Of a DNA stretch of 64,000 nt, positions 56,286-64,000 are shown in pieces (position 1 is the first letter of the stretch; every line of letters begins with the position of its first letter). The notes under the pieces were generated by a model, which was not told where the DNA came from, did no database searches, and was given only the letters and a program-made list of their open reading frames with translations. This DNA comes from Erythrophleum ivorense (lineage: Eukaryota; Streptophyta; Magnoliopsida; Fabales; Fabaceae), in assembly GCA_026724425.1 (NCBI GenBank), contig JAIUCV010000003.1, positions 53,322,477 through 53,386,476 on the forward strand. The letters are read 5' to 3'. A program made the position numbers and the translations under genes.

Positions 56286-59200
56286 AGCAATAATAATCAT
56301 TCGCACCATAGGAATTGTTAGAAATTGTGTCCAACACAATAAAACTATTACAACCCAAGTTTCCCTAACCTAGACCACTAGCAAAAATTAAGAATTAGGA
56401 ATTTAATCCTTAATTCAAAGAATAAAGAAAATCAAGAGATGAAAATTCTAGTATTTAAATTAAGACCTAACTTGGTCTAATTTTAATTAAGTTAAGAAGT
56501 TTTTAATATGGCCAAGAAGAGAAAAATATGAGATAGAATTTAATTATATGAGATATATATATATATGTATGTATATCATAATTATTAATTTTATTAGAGA
56601 TAAAATAAACTAATTAAATTCCATAAAATGAAGAATTAGGAAAAAAGTGTAATTTTACACATGTAGGAAGCCATTTAAGTCAAATTACATGAATCACACA
56701 TTGCAATTTCCCATTTCATGGTGCATGGACATCCACCTAATGGAGAGAATTCATTAGGCAATTTATATAATACAAGATCCATCACCATTTTGCTTAATCG
56801 GCCAACAAGGAGAATTGCATTAAGATTAATCACCATGTTGATTCTTATTAGTGCCACCTAATTCCATCTCTACCTACCCACATTCACAATGTAAAGCATG
56901 AGTGGCTAATGCTAATGGCATCATTAATCTCCTTCCTTGACACCTAATACACTAGAAAGTAAAACATATTCCACTAACTTGCTCCATCTTCCTCATTCAT
57001 TAATTTTGGTGTAAACAACTTTAGGAAAGAGAGAGAGATGCGGCGCCATGGACATAGAGGAGAAAGGAAGCTTCATCTTGTTGCACGAGGTAAAAACCCA
57101 CTTCCTTTCACTTTGAATTAGAAGAGAAAAATGTGTAGAATTGTTAAAGCTTTCTCATTATAGGAATTTTTTCTCTCATTTTAGATTTGAATTTTGGAAG
57201 TTGTTCTTAATTGACCATTTTAGGAGACGGAAGTAAGAAAAGAAAACTCTAAGGTAATTTACTCCACTTTAGTTCTTGGATTGGTTTTAATTTCGATTTC
57301 AAGAATTTATGGATTTTTTGGATGTTTGATGGAAAATAAGGATGATTGGAAATTGGTGGAAAGAAAGGAAAAGAGGAAATTAGCTAAAAGCCTACTTTGA
57401 CTCATTTGTCTAGTTTTGGCCGATTTGATATAATTATGGAATCCAAGAAGTTGTGTGATAATTCATGTGTTAACATTGGAATTTAGGAAGTTGGAATATT
57501 ACGTGGAAAGTTGAACTAGTGAAAAGGTAGAGAATCAAGTATTTGGAAATGCTAGGTGAATTATATTGAATTCAAAATTTATAGAAAGTGGTTACTAGTT
57601 TTTATGTAGTGGTATCAATTGTGAATTATATGTGTTTGTTCATATTGAACTAGAAGTCCTCATTTCCAATTTGGAAATTGTCAAGAGAAGGGAAGCATCT
57701 TTTTGTGCAAGAGAAACTTTATCAAGGTAGCAAGTATTTTCCATTAAATATAAGTTTGAATGTTGAATTGCTTTCTATTGATTCATAAGTATCTTATGTA
57801 ATGTTATGTGAAAAAATGATATGGATTGCTCTTATGGAATGAGCTAGAAATATTCTTGCCTTTCATTCATGTTTTCGAAACCAAGGCCCTAGTTTCTAGT
57901 GGCTTGGAAACCAAAAAAAAAACTTAGTATACTACTTCAACCAAAAAATAGTGCCTTTATTTTTGTGAATTTAATCCAATAGTTCCAAGATTTCTTTAGC
58001 TACTAATGCATTGTTGGATGTTTTTATATAAAGTTTCTCCTTTTATTTTATGCCAAATAATGATCTGGTCTGAGATTTGGCTTATCTAAAATGGTGTATG
58101 TGATTTTAGGAGCTTTATAAATAATTGTTTAGATAAGGATGGAATGCCACTAACAGTAGCACTTTTATAGAAATTAAAGTTCCATTAATTTTCTTTTTAG
58201 GGAAATGCAACCTTCATCTTCTTCAAGCTATGCTCCAAATAGTTAGTAGTTTATTTGTACTTATAACTTTTTATTTATTATTAGGATTTTGTACCATAAA
58301 CATTTTGTATTTTAATAAATGTGTGAATTGTGTTTTTTTATAATTATATATATGTTTCAATATTTTAATAATAGCAAATAATTTTTTTAAATTTTTTTAA
58401 TAATGTATAATCAGGTTATAATTAATATAAATAGATTATTAGTCTATTAGTCCATACAAAAATTAATTAAAATTAAACTGATTAATTTACCATATAAGAA
58501 GCAATTTTTAATTAATGTCACAAAACTACCACAAAATAAAAAGTTAAGTCCTGCAATTTAACTATTGTTCCTAAAGAATTATAGTTAGTTTGTAATTTTA
58601 CTAAATAATTTGGTTAGCATTTACCCTACATCAAATAGCACTTTTTACTTGTAAGGCTAACTGTTACCTTCCTATGTCCCTTACACCTTTTTGCAAGCTC
58701 TATTAGCTACCACAGATATGTTGTTTAGCGGTCGTGTAAACCTACATAGACTTTATCTGGACTTATTTTCTTTGTTTTTCATCCTACAAAAATTTGTTAT
58801 TTTCTAAACATATTCTATCATTGCATATCTTGGCTTTACCTATGTGAAGAAGCTAGTTGTTTTTTTGTAGGTGCTTTGGTAGGTCAATCACCTTTCCTTG
58901 AGGAATCATACTCGAGCTTAAAATGAGCTTCACCTTTATATATTTTAGCTTGTCCACGTTACATTATCATGTGATAATTTGTCCTTCCATTGTTTGCAAA
59001 TGGCACTCTCCCCATTTTAGGGCTTTGGGCACTATGAATATTTGCTTGCAAAGGTTTTCTCCTGAACATCTATTTTGGTAGGTTTGAGACCATTCATTTT
59101 AGGGAGTACCATCATGAGCCTCACCTATGTGCAATCTCTCTTTTGTGACCTCCCATCATTTTCATATCTCCATTAGGATTTTGAAGAATTCAAAGTTACC

Positions 59201-60890
59201 TGTATGGTTTTTAGCAATAAAAGTCATTTACTATGTGTGGTTTGTGAAATAGCTTGATAAGATTTCTAAGGTTGAACTTCCTCTTCTTACTTTAATCCTT
59301 ATTTTGGTTAGAGGAATGGTTTCTCCTTGCATAAGTCATGATTCTCAAAATGAAATGAGAGAAAAAAGCGTGATAAGGCATGAAGGCCCCCTACCTAGTA
59401 TGCCAAATGTTTTAAGCAAGATCATTCCATAAGACAGGAAGGAACCTTTAAGGTGGAGGAAGAGTGGAACTTTATTAAAGATATGAAATTACTACAAGAG
59501 AAATAGGACTTAATGTGAATAAAAAGCTCTCTCTCCCTTCCCTATTGACTTTAGGGGAGCTTCCCTTTATACTAAAGGTAAGCTATTGATAAACTCATAT
59601 CAAGTGGTCTAGTTGAGTCATAAAAGCAGCCCAACTAAATTAACTCATTATGTAGAGTTACTCTAAGTTATGCAATTCAAGGTAATTTGTTATGTTAGTA
59701 CATTGTATAGAACTTGTAAATTTAAATTTGTTAGTTTTTTTCTTTTTTGGGACCCTAATGGAGTTGATTAGGGCATTTTGGGCTTTTAAGAATCTTATCA
59801 TTATAAGGCCCCCATAATAATAGTGATAAGTTATAAAAAAAAAGGGAAAAATTTTTATCTATAAATCCTTATAATATTTTTGCTATTAGATTCCTCAATT
59901 AAAACAAAATAAATGTATGGTTTTTCAATAATATAATAAGTACATAATTCTGCAAACAAATGTATGATTTTTATAAAGGATGAATGAAGGCTCGGTTGGC
60001 TTGACCAACCTGTATAGCCCAATTATTTTGGGTTGAGTTAGGTCAAAATGAAACTAGGCTTAAAACTAGGCCAATGAAGGTGAATTCTGCCTCGGGTAGG
60101 GTCAGGTTTTAGGGTGGGGTATACACCTAGCCTAGCTCTATATATATATATATATATATGGAAAAAGTTATTTTTTATTTGGAGTTGAATTAGCTAACTT
60201 TTTTTTCTTGGGCGATATGGATTAGCTAATTGGTTCTTAATATGAAGGAATATATATCTCTAGCACTTCTAGTTAGAGATCACATTCTTTTCAGGAGTGA
60301 GAAATCTTATTCTTTCTTTTCTAACTAAAAGTGGATAAAAAACCTAATCAAACTTAGCCCAATCACAAATTAAGTCTTACTAGATCAAGGATTGAACCTA
60401 TAAAATAAGTCTAGTACTAAACTAGATTGAATCTCATGTTAAGTAAAAAGCCAAACCGACCTTGTATTCATTGCCCCTAGCTAGTTTTCATAACCTAATA
60501 TCGCATGATTGAGTTTTTCTTATGAACTTTTTTCTCATGTTCTAATTTTATTGAATAATATAGAAAAATATAAAGAACTGCACGTAACTTAACTCATGTA
60601 AAAAAAAAATACACTTATTATGTTTTGAATAAATAACATAAGAACAAACATTTAAAAATTCAAAAGAGTTAGCTTAATTGGTAGGAAGAAGATATATCTC
60701 ACTTAAATTAACAACATAAATTCAATTTCTCTAAGAAAAGATGAAAAAAAACTCTAGAATTAAAATATTAAATACACTCAAACAAAATTCGATGAAAAAC
60801 TCCTTAAAACAAATGTATGCTTAATGTGATTTACTAACAAAATAGTCAATGCCACTTCTTTTTCTGGATAATATTACAAGTAGTGCAATA
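56286..60890. other. Intergenic, no gene supported
   Basis: AT-rich sequence with TA/TG runs near 56550-56575 and 60136-60160. A short ATG-containing GC-richer segment at 57030-57092 is followed by GTAAAA, and a T-rich AG acceptor at about 58198 precedes ATGCAACCTTCATCTTCTTC. These might be remnants of a spliced transcript or an LTR leader, but the frames stop within a few codons. A CCTCGGGTAGGGTCAGG / CTAGCCTAGC cluster near 60.09-60.13 kb resembles the one at 7.1 kb. Confidence 0.35.
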
Positions 60891-60891
60891 A

Positions 60892-61335
60892 TTAGGAAAA
60901 TACATCAATGTAATTGGAGTAATTAAGGAATGGAGTAGCAGCAAAGCATGTCACCCAAACTTCTTCGTGCTCCTCTATTAGATATCCAACTATGGTTAAT
61001 TTGAAGGTTTGGCATAGTTGAAGTAGATCATCCTTTATTAATTTAGCTCCTTTGTCTTCCTTTTTCCTTTGATCAAGCAATGAACATTGAGTTTGTTCCA
61101 GGAAAAGGATTTGTAGATCTTGCTCAGTGGATAATCCAAATGTGTCCCTTGTAGAAATCCAGCTAAGTAAAGATCTCATGGCCTTTAGGGTTACTGTTTT
61201 GTGCTTGATGCATCGTGGAAGATCTTTATGGAGGAGGATCACAAAGTAAAAGTTGAAGAGAATTGCTACTTTCATTTTAGCAATTCTCTTGTTGGGCTGC
61301 TTACATTTATGAATGATGACAAACCATCTATTCAT
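60892..61335 (-). other. Unrecognised 147-codon open frame downstream of the LINE relic
   Basis: The minus strand is open for 147 codons (starting MNRWFVIIHKCKQPNKRIAK, ending NYIDVFS). It has mixed hydrophobic and charged composition and no motif I recognise. It lies just downstream of the LINE fragment in the same orientation, so it may be the decayed C-terminal part of that element or unrelated captured sequence. I cannot confirm that it is expressed. Confidence 0.3.
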
Positions 61336-61399
61336 AGCAAGGGTGATGGGCTTAAAGACAGGTTGGGGATGAAAGGCTAGAGTGGATCTGGCTTTATCT

Positions 61400-62325
61400 A
61401 AAATTGACCATAAAAGGAGTTGGTCTAGGTTTTACAACCAATTTTCCCGAGAAGGAGGCTAAGGTCAAGTTTGATACCCTTAAGGATTACTTGATTTCTG
61501 ACATCCCAAATCTCATAAGGATAATCATAAAGAGCTCACTTTTTTTCTGCTATTATGAAACTGGAGGTTTTGTCAACCACCATTTAAGCCAATCCAATAC
61601 CCTGTTGGGTAACTTGAATACGATGGTTTCGCAAGACATTGATGGAAGGGAATGCCTCCTTGATGAGCTTCTAGGTAAAAAGGATGGTTTTAAAAGGGAG
61701 TTTGATCTTTCATAGACTGGTCCAGAGGTCATCTCCACTCCACTAGATTTTGTAATCCCTTCCTTAATTCTTAGATGGTTGTGACCCATTTTTTGTAGAA
61801 TAACTTCCACTAGGACACCTTGTCCATATTAGGTGGTTGGCCATATCAAAGATTGAGAAATTCGTACCTAGTATGTCGCTGATGGAGTCCTAGTCATACA
61901 AATCTTCCAACAAGTGAAGATTCCAATCACTTTTATTATGCAAAATAAGATCAGTTACCATTTGAAGCTGTTCAGCCATAATGGATTGAAGCGATTGATA
62001 TGACTGTATGGGCCACCAAAAGTAATAATCTGAATGAATATCCTTACCTGAACCAACTTGCCATGCAAATTTATTGGTAATGAGAGAGCCAGAAGTAGTG
62101 ATTCCTTTCCATACCTAAAATGCATTAGAATGAGGATACAGACAACCGTTAGTAGCATTCTTGTAGTCCTTCGGCTTTATGATGGTAGCTAAGAAGGAGG
62201 ACTCTTTGGTAAGCAAAATTTGTCATGTTTGTTTTGCCAACCGTGCCTTATTAAGTAGCTTCAGTGTTCAATGCCACTTATTTTGTAATTGATTGTGGAA
62301 TCCTCTAGATGGCACATGACCCACA
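61400..62325 (-). pseudogene. LINE (L1-like non-LTR) reverse-transcriptase C-terminal relic
   Basis: The minus strand from about 62270 reads LKLLNKARLAKQ, then ILLTKESSFLATIIKPKDYK, FAWQVGSGKDIHSDYYFWW and TDLILHNKSDWNLHLLEDLY. This matches, in order, the plant LINE region after the RT domain (NKALLAKQAWR, LLARVLKAKY, WRIGNGKSI..W.DPW, VSDLI...WN..LL). Weaker zinc-finger-region similarity (IWDVRNQVILKG) follows near 61490. Stops and frameshifts are present, and the endonuclease and RT core are missing. The C-to-stop change at the usual tryptophan after LAKQ is one visible lesion. Confidence 0.75.
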
Positions 62326-64000
62326 TTAATCTTTTTTTTTTTCTTTTTAATTTATCATGCCCAATCCTCATAATGATTACATTAACAATTATTCACTCGT
62401 TTGGTATTCAAGTTATTAGGTTAGATGTTTAATGCATTAATGGAGACGTTACATTATTCACTCGAATAGTGATCTATTAAGAACACCATTAGTTTCCATA
62501 ACAACATCAAAATGATAATTTGGGCAGGTAGTGAGTGTTACATGTGATTCAAAAGAACTCGTCGTATTTGAAGATTTTTAATTATTAATCTAATGCGTTG
62601 ACACTTAAAAATTAATGGTCTTTTTCATTAAAAAAAAAAAACAGTTAACAATGTCTATGCAAAGTAAACATGCTCACTTAAAAATATTGATTTAAAATAA
62701 ATATGTAGAAAAGATTACTACTTGAATTCACACGATAGCCACACTTAAATTTTGTAAGTTATTGAATAACAAAACTTTTTTTCCCCCACTCTAATATATA
62801 TTTTGAAAATGCTATTGATAGAATTTTGATTCCGCCTTTAGCCCTCTTGGTCTCCGAAGTTGAAAAAGTACACTAAACCTCATTAAGAAATGATGACACA
62901 TCATTTTATAAAATCTGAGATCAAACTTTGAATGTATTACATTGATACGTGAAAATACACCTTTTAAAATTATTAAAAAAATTGATTTCATACAACATCT
63001 AAAAACGCTATCCAATAGAATGACTTTGTTAGAATTTAAAAAGGATTAAATTTAAGTGGAGTTCTTTATATTTTTATTGTTAAATTCTTTAATAATATTA
63101 TAATATGTGTAAAAAATTATTTTAAAAAATTCACTCATATAATTTTATTAGGTCCTCCAATAAAATTGTAATATATATAACAATTCTTTTTGAAAAAAAA
63201 AACTCCACTGAATTGTAAGATCTTTACAACCATTACATAATACTTTTTGTATACTTCTTTTGGCAAGTAATCATCTATTACATTACTGTCTCTAAATATT
63301 TTGCATGTGGCTTGCATTTTCCATATGATTTAGATTGTGTCCAATTATTACTGTCACAGCCAATATTATGGATTCCTTGCATTTTATTAATATTTTATTA
63401 CGCTTTGATTTCTCTTCACTTAACTTATGTCCCATATTTGGACAAAATAATTTTTACAGAATTAAGATGAAATACTTTTCTTTATTTTCGTTCTCCTTGT
63501 CTTTTTTTTTTTTTTGGTTCTTAAATAAGAATAACTTTCACCTCTCTAGATATGGCTCTTGCAAAATCTCTTCTTTAACTTCTATCCCTTACTAAGTTAA
63601 TCTCGAAATTTGTCCGGATTTTCTTCATTGAATAATTACTAAATATTATTAATTATAAAATAATATTTTATCTATTTTAATAAAATTATTATTATAATTA
63701 TACTTATTAATTACAGAAAAATCAAATTAATCTTTTTAGAGCTATTAATTATTTAATAAGTTAATATTTTATGTAATTATTAAATAAAATATTATTCTAT
63801 ATTTAACAAAAATTACATTATAAATAAGATATTAAATATTGTTATGTCCATAATATCATCACTCATAATTTTAAGAATCATGACCACCTTAGTGAAGATA
63901 TCATATGGCATCATCATTTAAGGTGTTTCACACCATTTATTTTCTTTTAAAAGTTAATCAAACGGATGAAAAATACTTACATCTAATGACAACTAAAATA
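62326..64000. other. AT-rich intergenic sequence
   Basis: No gene, element end or repeat is supported to the end of the window. The last 400 bp are extremely AT-rich. Confidence 0.45.

Noticed and set aside
60660..60735. tRNA-like A-box (TTAGCTTAATTGG) and weak B-box
   Set aside because: No cloverleaf with paired acceptor stem could be drawn. At best a decayed tRNA-derived SINE.

Overview
The window is nuclear DNA from a flowering plant, most likely a core eudicot. It is AT-rich, its genes have introns, it is full of TA microsatellites and transposon debris, and its one clearly intact cellular gene is a plant-specific L-type lectin receptor kinase. I saw no rRNA genes, CRISPR arrays, operons or convincing tRNA genes. 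I cannot name the species.

Layout. 0.6-3.3 kb holds a PIF/Harbinger DNA transposon whose two genes (DDE transposase and Myb/SANT-like partner) are both open once introns are removed. 3.3-9 kb holds an EF-1alpha 3' fragment, a ~100-bp tandem repeat and a Tourist-like element. 9-14.6 kb is mostly unassigned and includes a degenerate minisatellite. 14.7-16.8 kb is the intact lectin receptor kinase, whose last ~260 bp are duplicated in tandem. 18-24 kb holds a kinase pseudogene fragment split by a hAT-like element with an exact 8-bp target duplication, a dispersed duplication and a TIR element. At 25.7-26.1 kb lies a broken growth-regulating-factor (GRF) gene.

27.5-40.7 kb is a nest of four LTR-type insertions. 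Two have perfect 5-bp target duplications inside another LTR, the outermost has its own perfect 5-bp duplication, and the fourth is bordered by an A-rich run. 41-47.7 kb carries more copies of the same long LTR, and a decayed Ty3/gypsy gag-protease-RT fragment is joined to one of them. 49.5-55.1 kb is a second decayed Ty3/gypsy element with LTR, PBS, gag, protease, RT and RNase H. Ty1/copia integrase debris (55.7-56.3 kb) and a LINE relic (61.7-62.3 kb) follow.

Apart from the lectin receptor kinase, almost everything recognisable is a transposable element or a pseudogene. I found no convincing new multi-gene system. The most interesting material is the datable nest of insertions, the palindrome-studded LTR interiors that look like CpG-decayed versions of one another, the intact Harbinger gene pair, and a GRF pseudogene that has lost two zinc ligands.
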